This document shows, in pieces, positions 17,989 to 26,958 of a DNA stretch of 64,000 nucleotides. Position 1 is the stretch's first letter; each line of letters starts with the position of its first letter. The notes under the pieces were generated by a model. The model was given only the letters and a program-made list of their open reading frames with translations. It searched no databases and was not told the origin of the DNA. Source of the DNA: Psychromonas antarctica (lineage in GTDB: Bacteria; Pseudomonadota; Gammaproteobacteria; Enterobacterales; Psychromonadaceae); contig NZ_JAHNZV010000013.1 in NCBI RefSeq assembly GCF_022267535.1, positions 1 through 64,000 on the forward strand. Direction: 5' to 3'. The position numbers were made by a program, and so were the translations under genes.

Positions 17989-19821
17989 TTACCAGAATAT
18001 AATATACAGGACAACAGTCAGAATACAGATTCCGATACCCCAATTACGAGCGGCCGTAGACGGCGTCATATCAAGTGTCGTTATTGATGTAAACTCGACT
18101 CTTTCATCTTTAAATATCATGCCGTATACAGTAAGGATAGCAAGTACTGCAATCAGACAGTAAGACATACTGTACAGAAAGTGTACATCTGCATATGCAG
18201 CCTGCAGGTAACCATAAATAACGGCGTTGGCTAAAATACCGATAACACCCGCCCATTTACCAGAAGTCCGGTTAATCAGTCCATAGATAAATACCGCAAG
18301 AATACCTGTTGATACATATCCTTGGAATGACTGAATAAAGCCAAAGATACTCTTAAAGTCAGCCAGCATTGGCGCAATAACACAACCAATAACAACGAAG
18401 ACACCGATACAGATACGACCAAATGTGACGAACTCATACTGCTTCGCTTCTGGGCGAATGTAGCGTTGGTATACATCCATCGTAAATAGTGTTGAAGCGG
18501 CATTCAGAATAGCTGCAAGAGATGAGATAATAGCGCCCATCAATGCCGCAATCACGAAACCAAGGATACCGACATCTTTAGGTATAAGCTTAGTAATTAA
18601 AAGTCCCATTGCTGAGTCGTATTTGTACGGGTTGATCGCCTCACTTACAACGGCCTCTTCTCCAAGACGATCAACAACAGTACTGTTGTATGTATTAATC
18701 TCTTGTGCTTTTTCAGGGTGTGCAACGGCATACTTTGAATCCAGCATAAAAATGACATTCGTATCGACATTAACCGCCGCTTGTTCATAGCTGGCAAATA
18801 CATTCCCACCGGCATCAATGTTGGCACTTTCTTCCATTTCAGTTGAGAAAAGGTTAAATGCAATAATCCCAGGAATAACGATGATAAACGGAATGACAAG
18901 TTTAAGACCCGCAGCTAAAACCAAACCTTTCTGACCATCAGCAAGAGAAGCAGACCCAAGCACACGTTGTGATATATATTGGTTAAGGCCCCAGTAGTAG
19001 AAATTGGGGATCCAGATACCAAGAACGAGTACCGGCCATGGCATCGCGGGAGTATCCATATGCATTGCCGCACTATTCAACATCGAGAACTTATCGACAG
19101 CGCCCACTCCGGCATCGAGAGCGGCAGCAGCCCCTGTTGTTGCAGCTGCACCCGTTGAGTCTACCAATGTCGCAATATCCGTTGCACCAAGCGCAACGAA
19201 TGCAAAGTAAGTAATAACACCACCACCAAGAATCAAAGCAGATCCCTGAAGAAGGTCAGCCCAGGCACACGCTTTAAGACCACCAAAGGCAACATAGATA
19301 GCAGCGGTACCTCCTAGGATCCAACATGCTAAAGGTAAAGAGACATCATAACCGAACTCAAGGAATAACCTCGTCATGGTAATCGCACCAGCGTAGATAA
19401 CGCCAATAAGACTCACACCAATAAGAATAAGTGTCATAGAAAGCGTCATCACAAGGCGAGCCCAGTGGTTATAACGAACTTCTAAAAATTCAGGAATTGT
19501 TGAAATGCCAGTACGCAGGAAGTATGGCAGAAGGAAAAAGGCCACGACGACAAGCGTGATCGCTGCAATCCATTCCCAGCTAGCAACAGATAAACCTTCA
19601 AGTCCTGCCCCTTGCCCCGACATTCCGACAAATTGCTCTGCAGAAATATTTGCGGCAATAAGAGAGAAACCAATAAGCCACCAGCTAAGACCTCGACCAG
19701 CTAGGAAATAGTCTGTTGCACCGTGTTCACTGTGCGTTTTCTCACCCCGACTTTTAATCATCCCAACGCCGATCACGCTGAGCATGAAAATTACTGCTAC
19801 TGCAATATCAATTGCACCCAT
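17989..19821 (-). CDS. sglT: SglT-like sodium/sugar (probably galactose) symporter
   Basis: A 610-residue SSS-family (PF00474) transporter with about 14 membrane helices. LIAANISAEQFVGMSGQGAG (about residues 55-74) and ASTLFTMDVYQRYI (about 435) closely resemble Vibrio vSGLT, which moves galactose or glucose with Na+. It is longer than vSGLT (about 540), mainly through a region of about 60-80 extra residues after FNLFSTEMEESANIDAGG and an Ala-rich loop near 215-240. The promoter carries a CRP site and two GalR-type operators, tying it to galactose use. The exact sugar is inferred from context. The gene is followed by a strong terminator. Confidence 0.87.
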   Translation of the reverse strand: MGAIDIAVAVIFMLSVIGVGMIKSRGEKTHSEHGATDYFLAGRGLSWWLIGFSLIAANISAEQFVGMSGQGAGLEGLSVASWEWIAAITLVVVAFFLLPYFLRTGISTIPEFLEVRYNHWARLVMTLSMTLILIGVSLIGVIYAGAITMTRLFLEFGYDVSLPLACWILGGTAAIYVAFGGLKACAWADLLQGSALILGGGVITYFAFVALGATDIATLVDSTGAAATTGAAAALDAGVGAVDKFSMLNSAAMHMDTPAMPWPVLVLGIWIPNFYYWGLNQYISQRVLGSASLADGQKGLVLAAGLKLVIPFIIVIPGIIAFNLFSTEMEESANIDAGGNVFASYEQAAVNVDTNVIFMLDSKYAVAHPEKAQEINTYNSTVVDRLGEEAVVSEAINPYKYDSAMGLLITKLIPKDVGILGFVIAALMGAIISSLAAILNAASTLFTMDVYQRYIRPEAKQYEFVTFGRICIGVFVVIGCVIAPMLADFKSIFGFIQSFQGYVSTGILAVFIYGLINRTSGKWAGVIGILANAVIYGYLQAAYADVHFLYSMSYCLIAVLAILTVYGMIFKDERVEFTSITTLDMTPSTAARNWGIGICILTVVLYIIFW

Positions 19822-20002
19822 GGTTGTCCCCTTTGTATAAAAAATATTTAATTAAATCTGTTTAAGGTCAGTCACTAATCTCTCGTCTAAATCGACCAAA
19901 TAAATCTAACCTTTCGGAATATAAGCATTTACAACAACTTAGTTAACAAAGTGATGTAATAGCCGGATAAATATATAAAACAACTTACAGCGAGCCCTTT
20001 AA

Positions 20003-20016
20003 TGTAAACGTTACCA
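20003..20016. promoter_or_regulatory. GalR-type operator 2 (sglT)
   Basis: TGTAAACGTTACCA, extended to ATGTAAACGTTACCAC, resembles the E. coli gal external operator. Its centre lies 84 bp from that of the other sglT operator, on the far side of the CRP site and probably downstream of the transcription start. Confidence 0.65.
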
Positions 20017-20068
20017 CGGCAGAATATGCGCTCTTGTAATTTAAATAACCAGAAAAACACACACGGAA

Positions 20069-20084
20069 TGTGAGCACGATCACC
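20069..20084. promoter_or_regulatory. CRP site upstream of sglT
   Basis: TGTGA-N6-TCACC matches 9 of 10 conserved CRP bases. A TATTTA at 20042-20047 (minus strand) could be the -10, placing this site near -41.5. The site lies 2 bases from the GalR-type operator at 20087. Confidence 0.75.
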
Positions 20085-20086
20085 AA

Positions 20087-20100
20087 TGTAAACGATTACA
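20087..20100. promoter_or_regulatory. GalR-type operator 1 (sglT)
   Basis: TGTAAACGATTACA has perfect TGTAA/TTACA arms. It sits next to the CRP site, as the gal operator does at galE, so both transcription units look like one regulon. Confidence 0.78.
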
Positions 20101-20684
20101 TGTGGGCTGTGTTGTGTTTTAAAGCTGGCGAATGTTGAAGAATATTTATCTGCGGGGGGATCGACCACCAATAATATTTATGATCGAGTGATGTCACCAA
20201 AAGCCATTAAAGCCATTAAAACCATCCAGAATGAACGAGCACCTAAATTCATAAAAGCAGATTTAATATACTCTGCAATTTTGTTCACTTAGGATTAACG
20301 AATGCTTATATTAACTTCTAAAAATTCTTATTATAAATTTTAGCGTCTTCCTTTACTCACAGTGCAATGGTAAATGATTTTCTTAATAAATATCGGCAAT
20401 TCACTAGAATTGATGTGATGTGATGGCATGCCCGCACTCGCATGAGGTGATTATTCCAATAAAGATCAAGACCTAGCTAGCAAATTCCATTATGTGCAAA
20501 AAGCTTAGTCCTTGTGTTACCTTCGACATTATTTTACCTTTCAGATATTAGGGAACAAAATTGTAAATGTTACATCTTGACCAGAATAGCACGAGCTAAT
20601 TTCATTGCCGTAGAAAATAGAAATAATGTCTAAAGAGCTTGTAAAAAACCCTAAAGATGCGATAAAAATGGTTGAAACAAAGTA

Positions 20685-20722
20685 TTTATTATATATTCAT
20701 ATAATAAATGAAAGCGATTACA
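20685..20722 (+). promoter_or_regulatory. Candidate galR promoter with auto-operator
   Basis: A perfect 10-bp inverted repeat TTTATTATAT/ATATAATAAA (20685-20694 and 20699-20708) contains TATAAT, a possible -10. Directly after it comes TGAAAGCGATTACA (20709-20722), a half-perfect GalR-like site. Autoregulation of galR would fit, but no good -35 was seen. Confidence 0.45.
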
Positions 20723-20861
20723 AAAATGACGATTTAATGAGTCATAAAGAGAGAAAGTAGCATTTACAAAAAAACACATAGATGTCGATTTAACGTACGC
20801 TAATAATAGGTATCGTAAACAAACGCAGTAAACAAATTAAGTTATTTTAATGAGGTAAGTC

Positions 20862-21863
20862 ATGTCAACAATCAAGGACGTTGCAAAAGAGGCTTGTGTC
20901 TCTATTGCTACTGTATCACGCGTTATCAATAAATCGCCTAAAGCCAGTAAATCAGCTATTGATGCAGTGACTAATGCAATGAACAAGCTCGCTTATCGCC
21001 CGAATGCAGCCGCAAAAGCATTAGTGAGTCAAAATACTAATACGATCGGCGTGCTGGTCGGTGACGTCTCAGATCCCTTCTTTGGCACCTTGATCAAAAC
21101 AGTTGATACTGTTGCTCAACAAAATGGTAAACATACCTTGATAGGTAACGGCTATCATGACCACCAGCAAGAGTTAGAAGCAATCGAACTATTGATTAAT
21201 AACCGCTGCGAGGCGCTTATTATCCACTCTAAGGCGCTAAGCGATGATGAATTAATCAGCTATGCTAATGAAATAAAAGGGCTGGTACTGATCAACCGCC
21301 ATATTGAAAAACTGGCAGACCGATGCATTTCTCTGGATAACTATAAAGGAGCCTATCTAGCGACGGAATATCTGATTCGCCACGGTCACACAAAAATAGC
21401 CTGTATCGCGTCAAATCACCCCATTGAAGATACCGATGAACGTAGGTTGGGTTATCTTGCAGCACTGCAAGACAACGGGATAAAATTGTCAAAAGACTAT
21501 ATCGAATCAGGCACTCCGGACAGCGAAGGTGGCGAGATGGCGATGACCAACTTGCTGACAAAATCTATTGAGATGACAGGCGTAGTAGCTTACAACGACC
21601 ACATGGCGGCAGGTGTGTTATCAGTTGCCCACGAGAATGGCATTCAAGTTCCGGAGAAACTTTCAATCATAGGTTTCGATGATGTTCTAATTGCACGCTA
21701 TCTATACCCGCGTTTAACGACGGTACGTTACCCAATAGAAATGATGGCCGAAAAAGCGGCAATACTTGCATTAAAACTGGCCAGTGGAGAATCCATTGAA
21801 CCTGAAGCAATGCATTTTACGCCGACAATTGTCCGTCGAGACTCTGTCGGTAAGCGAAACTAG
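20862..21863 (+). CDS. galR: GalR-type LacI family transcriptional repressor
   Basis: A 333-residue LacI-family regulator. The N-terminal helix-turn-helix and hinge (MSTIKDVAKEACVSIATVSR, then NKLAYRPNAAAKALVSQ) precede a periplasmic-binding-protein-like sugar domain. From memory it aligns with E. coli GalR along its whole length (VGDVSDPFFGTLIKTV, IGNGYHDHQQELEAIE, VRRDSV at the end). It should repress galETKM and sglT and release on galactose. Binding sites of the expected type occur at both promoters and near its own. AGGTAAGTC precedes the ATG. GalS-type isorepressor is a less likely alternative. Confidence 0.92.
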   Translation: MSTIKDVAKEACVSIATVSRVINKSPKASKSAIDAVTNAMNKLAYRPNAAAKALVSQNTNTIGVLVGDVSDPFFGTLIKTVDTVAQQNGKHTLIGNGYHDHQQELEAIELLINNRCEALIIHSKALSDDELISYANEIKGLVLINRHIEKLADRCISLDNYKGAYLATEYLIRHGHTKIACIASNHPIEDTDERRLGYLAALQDNGIKLSKDYIESGTPDSEGGEMAMTNLLTKSIEMTGVVAYNDHMAAGVLSVAHENGIQVPEKLSIIGFDDVLIARYLYPRLTTVRYPIEMMAEKAAILALKLASGESIEPEAMHFTPTIVRRDSVGKRN

Positions 21864-21946
21864 AGCAGTGACTTGATGCCCGATGAGATTTTCAAGAACA
21901 TCCCCATTAAACAGCATCAGAATAACAGTCTCGCTAAATAATATTC

Positions 21947-21997
21947 ATACCATGATACTTCTCGGTACCAAATCAGCACCTGGAATTATCATGGTAT
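21947..21997. repeat. Short palindromic element between galR and trpS
   Basis: ATACCATGATA (21947-21957) and its exact complement TATCATGGTAT (21987-21997) enclose a 29-base loop containing CGGTACC. There is no T tract, so it is not a classical terminator. The ATACCA... ends and the size resemble the element at 55667, so it may belong to a dispersed palindromic repeat family. Confidence 0.55.
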
Positions 21998-22004
21998 ATA
22001 ACAA

Positions 22005-23006
22005 CTATTTTGGCAGAAAACCTATTTTCTCGTAAACATCCGCTAAGGTAACAGCGGCGCGTTCACGTGCTTTTTCAGCACCGATACGTGCAACCGCTAA
22101 CAATGAACTTTCATCTTGGCGTAATGCCTTAAAACGTGCTTGAATCGGCTCTAATAAGCTCACTACCGCATCGGCGGTATCTTTTTTCAGATGACCATAC
22201 ATTTTATCCTCATATTCGAGGGTCAGTGTTGGAATTGATTTACCTGTTGAACAGGAAAGTAAACTGAGCAAGTTTGATACGCCCGGCTTATTTTCTGCAT
22301 CAAAGTAAATACGGGCTTGTTCATCCGAATCTGTCTCTGCACTTTTTATTTTCTTTAAAATCACTTTAGGGTCTTCTAATAAGCCGATGAAATTTTTACC
22401 ATTATCATCGGATTTAGACATCTTTTTAGTCGGCTCCTGCAAGCTCATAATGCGTGCGCCATGCTCAGGAATATACGGATCAGGCACCACAAATGTATCG
22501 CCATAAGCATTATTAAAACGTGTTGCGATATCACGCGCCAATTCAAGATGCTGCTTCTGATCGCTGCCAACAGGTACGCGATTTGGATTGTAAAGCAGAA
22601 TATCCGCAGCCATCAACACCGGGTAACTAAATAAACCCACATTAATATTGGAGGTGTTCTTTTGCGATTTGTCTTTAAACTGCGTCATGCGATTTAATTC
22701 GCCCATTTGCGTATAACAGTTCAAAATCCATGAAAGCTCAGCATGTTCAGGTACTTGAGACTGGATAAACATAGTGCTTTTATTCGGATCAATGCCCACC
22801 GCTTGATACATCGCTAAGCCGTCGTAAATAGCATGACGTAGCGCTTTAGGATCTTGACGTACCGTAATAGCATGCAAGTCGACTAAGCAGTACAGGCAAT
22901 CATGAGTTTGTTGCATCTCAACCCATTGACGTAGCGCCCCCATATAATTACCTATGGTTAATGATCCTGAGGGTTGGCATCCGCTTAATACTACAGGTTT
23001 AGTCAT
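22005..23006 (-). CDS. trpS: Tryptophanyl-tRNA synthetase
   Basis: About 333 residues, class Ic aminoacyl-tRNA synthetase. It starts [20 protein letters not shown], with the HIGH-equivalent TIGN, and carries the KMSKS loop as [11 protein letters not shown] near residues 193-203. It also shows [17 protein letters not shown], the ATP-side helix. The ATG at 23006 was chosen over one 21 bases upstream because AAGGA lies 8 bases before it and the extra residues cover that ribosome binding site. It closes the aroKB-damX-dam-rpe-gph-trpS cluster, as in E. coli. No clear terminator was identified. Confidence 0.96.
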   Translation of the reverse strand: MTKPVVLSGCQPSGSLTIGNYMGALRQWVEMQQTHDCLYCLVDLHAITVRQDPKALRHAIYDGLAMYQAVGIDPNKSTMFIQSQVPEHAELSWILNCYTQMGELNRMTQFKDKSQKNTSNINVGLFSYPVLMAADILLYNPNRVPVGSDQKQHLELARDIATRFNNAYGDTFVVPDPYIPEHGARIMSLQEPTKKMSKSDDNGKNFIGLLEDPKVILKKIKSAETDSDEQARIYFDAENKPGVSNLLSLLSCSTGKSIPTLTLEYEDKMYGHLKKDTADAVVSLLEPIQARFKALRQDESSLLAVARIGAEKARERAAVTLADVYEKIGFLPK

Positions 23007-23027
23007 TCTACTGTCCTTACGCTGCAT

Positions 23028-23699
23028 CTACAGCAGCTCTAATAATTCATTAAATTGATTAATAATAAAATCTGGATTAAGCGTCGCAACCGATTTACCA
23101 TAGTTATAACCATAAGTTACCGCAATGGTGCGCACATTGGCATTTTGCCCGGCCAGAATATCGTTAAGTGAATCTCCCACCATCACTGTTTTCGTTTTAC
23201 TTACCGCAAAGTGTTTACAGGCATAGTCGACCTGCATAGGGTCGGGTTTGTTTTTGGCAAGGGTATCACCACCAAGCAGTAGATCGAAATGATCCGCTAT
23301 CTCAAAGCCAGCTAATAAATCGGCTAGAAACTGTTCTGCTTTATTGGTAATTAGTGCAATTTTGTAGCCACGTTCTTTTAATACTTGCAGCGTTTCAGCA
23401 ACCCCCTCATATAAGCAAGAGGCGCTATTTAAATAATGCTGATAGTGTTGTTCAAATAGGTTTAGCGCGGCAACAAAAAAGGGCTGATCGACATCGGTTT
23501 TACCTACATATTTAAGGGCTCGCTCAACCAACTTAGGCAGACCATTACCGACCCACTTTTTTATTTCTCGATCTTGACAATGCGGTAGCTGAAATTGATC
23601 AAGCATTGCATTTAGCGCAAGGCGTAGATCCGGAACGCTATCAACCAGCGTACCGTCAAGATCAAAGCAGATCAGTTTAATATTGTTTATACTCGCCAT
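23028..23699 (-). CDS. gph: Phosphoglycolate phosphatase
   Basis: A 223-residue HAD-superfamily hydrolase. The nucleophile motif I CFDLDGTLVDSVPDL is at about residues 11-25, motif II ALITNKA near 118, and motif III/IV KPDPMQ with MVGDSLNDILAGQNA near 150-187. It dephosphorylates 2-phosphoglycolate, formed for example in repair of 3'-phosphoglycolate DNA ends. It lies 9 bases from rpe and directly before trpS on the minus strand, the conserved gammaproteobacterial order, which supports gph over other HAD phosphatases. Confidence 0.94.
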   Translation of the reverse strand: MASINNIKLICFDLDGTLVDSVPDLRLALNAMLDQFQLPHCQDREIKKWVGNGLPKLVERALKYVGKTDVDQPFFVAALNLFEQHYQHYLNSASCLYEGVAETLQVLKERGYKIALITNKAEQFLADLLAGFEIADHFDLLLGGDTLAKNKPDPMQVDYACKHFAVSKTKTVMVGDSLNDILAGQNANVRTIAVTYGYNYGKSVATLNPDFIINQFNELLELL

Positions 23700-23708
23700 C
23701 AGAGAGTC

Positions 23709-24377
23709 CTAAACGCTTGCTAGTTGACTGCGCATCTGATCAATAACAGCTTTATAATCTGGTTGGCTAAAAATAGCGGAGCCAGCAACAAACATATCCG
23801 CACCCGCTTCTGCAATCTCTTTAATATTATCAACCTTAACCCCACCATCGACTTGCAGGCGAATATCGCGTCCACTTGCTTTGATCAGCGTTTTGACTTG
23901 ACGTAACTTTTCCAGTGTATGGGGAATAAAAGATTGGCCGCCAAAACCGGGATTAACTGACATCAGCAGGATAACATCTAATTTATCCATCACATGAGCT
24001 AAAACGTCTAGTGAAGTGGCCGGATTTAAAACCAACCCCGCTTTACAGCCATGATCTTTAATCAGTTGTAAACTACGATCAACATGGTCAGAGGCTTCTG
24101 GATGAAAGGTGATAATAGAAGCGCCAGCTTTAGCAAATTCAACAATCATAGTATCAACGGGTTTAACCATTAGATGCACATCAATGGGTGCACTAATACC
24201 GTATTCTCGCAGCGCTTTACAAACCATAGGCCCAATCGTTAAATTAGGTACATAGTGATTATCCATCACGTCAAAATGGACCACATCGGCACCATCTCTT
24301 AGTACTTTTTCTACATCTTCGCCTAAACGAGCAAAATCAGCAGAAAGGATTGAGGGGGCAATTAAGTAGTCGGTCAT
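23709..24377 (-). CDS. rpe: Ribulose-phosphate 3-epimerase
   Basis: A 222-residue TIM barrel. Family motifs are [14 protein letters not shown] near residues 9-22, [19 protein letters not shown] near 32-50 with metal-binding His and Asp, HLMVKPVD near 67, and [14 protein letters not shown] near 139-152. It interconverts ribulose 5-phosphate and xylulose 5-phosphate in the pentose phosphate pathway. GGAAG precedes the ATG. It stands between dam and gph, with a 97-base gap to dam. Nothing is unusual. Confidence 0.96.
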   Translation of the reverse strand: MTDYLIAPSILSADFARLGEDVEKVLRDGADVVHFDVMDNHYVPNLTIGPMVCKALREYGISAPIDVHLMVKPVDTMIVEFAKAGASIITFHPEASDHVDRSLQLIKDHGCKAGLVLNPATSLDVLAHVMDKLDVILLMSVNPGFGGQSFIPHTLEKLRQVKTLIKASGRDIRLQVDGGVKVDNIKEIAEAGADMFVAGSAIFSQPDYKAVIDQMRSQLASV

Positions 24378-24474
24378 GGTTTGCTTCCAGTGTCTGAATT
24401 AAAGGGGGTATTCTACCGAAGCAAAAGCCAACAGACTATTTTTTATTTTAAGCTTGTCGGCGAGCTATACAAAT

Positions 24475-25284
24475 TTACCCAGCAGAAAAGAGTGCAAATA
24501 TCTCAGCAGCAGGTAGGCGAGTAGAGGACTTGCTACTAATTGTACGTGAAACCAACACTTGATCACACTGCGCATCATGGTATAACGCTTGAGTAACGGG
24601 GGTATCATGATTACTCAACAATACGCAGCATTTTGATTCCCTTGCTAACTGTGCAAGATTAGCTTGATCCTCTAATGTAAAACCACAGCTTGCATAGCAA
24701 GTAAATGATGCACTTTTACTCAGGGGCACATAAGGTGGATCACAGTAGATAACATCATCGTCACGCAAATGCTGGAAGAGCTTTTGATAGGATTTGCAAG
24801 TGAAGGTCGCTTTTTTCGCCTTTTCAGCAAAAAACAGCAGTTCTTTTTCTGGGAAATAGGGCTTTTTATAACGCCCAAAAGGAACATTAAAACCACCACT
24901 TTGATTGTAACGGCATAGCCCGTTATAACCATGACGATTCATATAAAGAAATAATAACGACCGTTTGTAAAAATCATCACTCGCATTGAATTCAGCGCGA
25001 AGCTCATAATAGGTCGTTTCATCATTAAATTTATCTTGAAAATAATATTTTGCATCAATAATAAACTGTTTCGGTTTACGTTTGATGATTTTATACATTT
25101 CAATCAGATCAGGGTTAATATCATTAAGTAGATACTCATCAAAATCACTATTTAAAAATACGGAGGCCGCACCGACAAAAGGCTCAATTAAGCGTCTCCC
25201 TTTCGGTAAACGCTGGTTAATTTGCTCTGTTAGTGAAAATTTACCACCCGCCCACTTCAGAAATGCTCTATTCTTTTTATTCAT
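24475..25284 (-). CDS. dam: DNA adenine methyltransferase Dam
   Basis: A 269-residue N6-adenine methylase of the alpha group. The N-terminal FLKWAGGKFSL and FVGAASVFLN form the S-adenosylmethionine site, and CDPPYVPLS near residues 182-190 is the catalytic DPPY motif. TRD residues such as NRHGYNGLCRYN are as in Dam, which methylates GATC and guides mismatch repair, replication initiation and gene expression. It overlaps the end of damX by 8 bases. The neighbourhood damX-dam-rpe is that of E. coli, making orthology very likely. The ATG has a weak ribosome binding site, consistent with coupling to damX. Confidence 0.95.
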   Translation of the reverse strand: MNKKNRAFLKWAGGKFSLTEQINQRLPKGRRLIEPFVGAASVFLNSDFDEYLLNDINPDLIEMYKIIKRKPKQFIIDAKYYFQDKFNDETTYYELRAEFNASDDFYKRSLLFLYMNRHGYNGLCRYNQSGGFNVPFGRYKKPYFPEKELLFFAEKAKKATFTCKSYQKLFQHLRDDDVIYCDPPYVPLSKSASFTCYASCGFTLEDQANLAQLARESKCCVLLSNHDTPVTQALYHDAQCDQVLVSRTISSKSSTRLPAAEIFALFSAG

Positions 25285-26953
25285 TGTTTAATTGTAAATC
25301 CTGGTGCACAAGCTGGTACTTTTTAATCCAAATGTTCATGTTTTTCAAAGAACCTGGCAATGATTTAGCCGCCATTTTAGCTAACTGTCGGCTTTTATAC
25401 TCACCAAAAATAATCACATACAGAGTTCTCTCTTTGTGTGTCGTTTGATAAATATAAACATCTTTTCGTGGCAAATTATGCTTAGCAATAAATTTAATCA
25501 ATGAATCCTCCGCACTTAATGCGGCGAGTTGTAATGTGTAGTGTGACGGTGCAATCGCTAATAACTGCGCGCGCTCAGTGAAGACTGGATTATCTTTTGC
25601 CACGAGCCCACTTTTTTCATCTTTTATCGCTTTACTTTGCTTAAGTTTTAAAGCGCTGTCAGCAGGCTTATTCTCGGCAATAAGTCCTTCTGCATCAGGA
25701 GGGTTATTATTCTCTTCTGGTTGTTGTAGAGCACTTTCTACATTCTTCGCTTTAATAATTTTAGCAACAAGTCCGCTATCTAAGGCATCGTTTTGTGCTG
25801 TGTCCATGGCAGGATCATGTACTTCTAACATTACCCTGCTGCTATCTTTGTTAACAGCTTCTTTAATAGGGTCGTTATACACCAAGCTTTTTTTATCTTC
25901 GGCTAAGTTTAATAGTTGCGGTTCAGAAATAATGATCCGCTCAACGCTTTTATCACTGATCCCGACAGCTAGTGGGTTATCGTTAATTTCTGACTGTTTT
26001 GACCAATTTCCCGCCAACTTCTCTAGGGTCGCAGGTGTTTCGTCTGCTGTATCGGCATCATTACCCGCGACTAGCGGCATCTCATTAGGTGTACTTGGTA
26101 ACGATGCATCATCCTCAACTGCTTCAATATCAGTAATTGGCTTTAATGAATTAGCATATTTAGGGTAGAGGTAATAGACAAGTCCTGCAGCAACGATTAT
26201 TAAAGCAAGCATTAATAAAATCGCCGGAAAACGCTGTTTCAGCCAAGAAGGTTCTTTGCTTTCAATCTGTCCTTCACTAATTTGCTCTGCCAATTGAATT
26301 ACTTTTTGCGGAATGCCGGCACAAGCAGTTAACTGTTTTAGTAGCGCATCTTGATGCTGCACTTCTGGCTGATAACCTATCTGTGTGAAAATATGGCTAA
26401 GCAAACTCTTAGATTCATCGAGTGCAAGTTGCTCTATTTTAAATTCTAAATAAGTTGTCTTTTGCGCAGTCTGTTTTATAAGGGAGATCATTTGCTGTTT
26501 ATTATCATCATCAGCCAGCAATATAAGATTAATCTCACTTTCTCCCAGTTGCGCTTTATGGGTAATAACATCTGCTAATTCGACGAGCAAATCTGCTTTC
26601 ATAAAATGTGCATTATCTAAAATAATCACACAATGCGCTTCCCGACTGTGCTTTTCCTGCAATAATAACATTGAGGTCAGCAAGCTATCCTCTACGTTAA
26701 ATAGAGGTTGTTTATACAGCTGCTGGATAATTTTCTGTCTTATCTGCGAGTTTGAAAGCTGCTCATTGAGCTGAATAAACACTTCCTGAATATTGCTAGG
26801 GAGACAGTTTGATAGCTGCTCGACCAAGGTGCTTTTACCTGAGCCCGTTTCACCCGAAATAAAAATTAGAGAAGAGGATAAATAAATAAGATGCTGCAGT
26901 CGATCAATCAACTGCAATTGCGACGGGAGAGAGATTAATCGACGTTCGACCAT
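25277..26953 (-). CDS. damX: DamX cell-division protein with AAA ATPase and SPOR domain
   Basis: A 558-residue protein. The N-terminal AAA ATPase-like part has Walker A ISGETGSGKSTLVEQL near residues 33-48 and Walker B VIILDNAH near 109. A single membrane helix (FPAILLMLALIIVAAGLVYY, about 245-264) is followed by a long acidic linker and a C-terminal SPOR domain (YTLQLAALSAEDSLIKFIAK near 478-497), which binds denuded peptidoglycan at the septum. E. coli DamX lacks a clear ATPase signature; many marine gammaproteobacteria keep it, as here. It lies between aroB (5 bases upstream) and dam. Confidence 0.9.
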   Translation of the reverse strand: MVERRLISLPSQLQLIDRLQHLIYLSSSLIFISGETGSGKSTLVEQLSNCLPSNIQEVFIQLNEQLSNSQIRQKIIQQLYKQPLFNVEDSLLTSMLLLQEKHSREAHCVIILDNAHFMKADLLVELADVITHKAQLGESEINLILLADDDNKQQMISLIKQTAQKTTYLEFKIEQLALDESKSLLSHIFTQIGYQPEVQHQDALLKQLTACAGIPQKVIQLAEQISEGQIESKEPSWLKQRFPAILLMLALIIVAAGLVYYLYPKYANSLKPITDIEAVEDDASLPSTPNEMPLVAGNDADTADETPATLEKLAGNWSKQSEINDNPLAVGISDKSVERIIISEPQLLNLAEDKKSLVYNDPIKEAVNKDSSRVMLEVHDPAMDTAQNDALDSGLVAKIIKAKNVESALQQPEENNNPPDAEGLIAENKPADSALKLKQSKAIKDEKSGLVAKDNPVFTERAQLLAIAPSHYTLQLAALSAEDSLIKFIAKHNLPRKDVYIYQTTHKERTLYVIIFGEYKSRQLAKMAAKSLPGSLKNMNIWIKKYQLVHQDLQLNNE

Positions 26954-26958
26954 TAGCC

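Larger units (their letters stand above)
19822..20861. other. 1,040-bp intergenic region between sglT and galR
   Basis: This long gap separates the divergent sglT and galR genes. The sglT side (about 20003-20100) has two GalR-type operators and a CRP site; the galR side (about 20685-20722) has an AT-rich palindrome and an operator-like sequence. A GalR-like near-palindrome with a 3-base spacer, TGTAAATGTTACA, is at 20562-20574. A 9-bp AAAGCCATT tandem lies near 20201-20220. Short ORFs here overlap regulatory sites and look like chance, so no gene is called. The middle, about 20230-20550, shows nothing I can name. Confidence 0.6.

Noticed and set aside
19929-20171. 80-residue ORF on the minus strand upstream of sglT
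   Set aside because: It overlaps the CRP site and both GalR-type operators, has no ribosome binding site of note and no recognisable sequence, so it is most likely chance.
25578-26168. 196-residue plus-strand ORF opposite damX
   Set aside because: It is the antisense of the low-complexity linker of damX, with no family resemblance or start signals.
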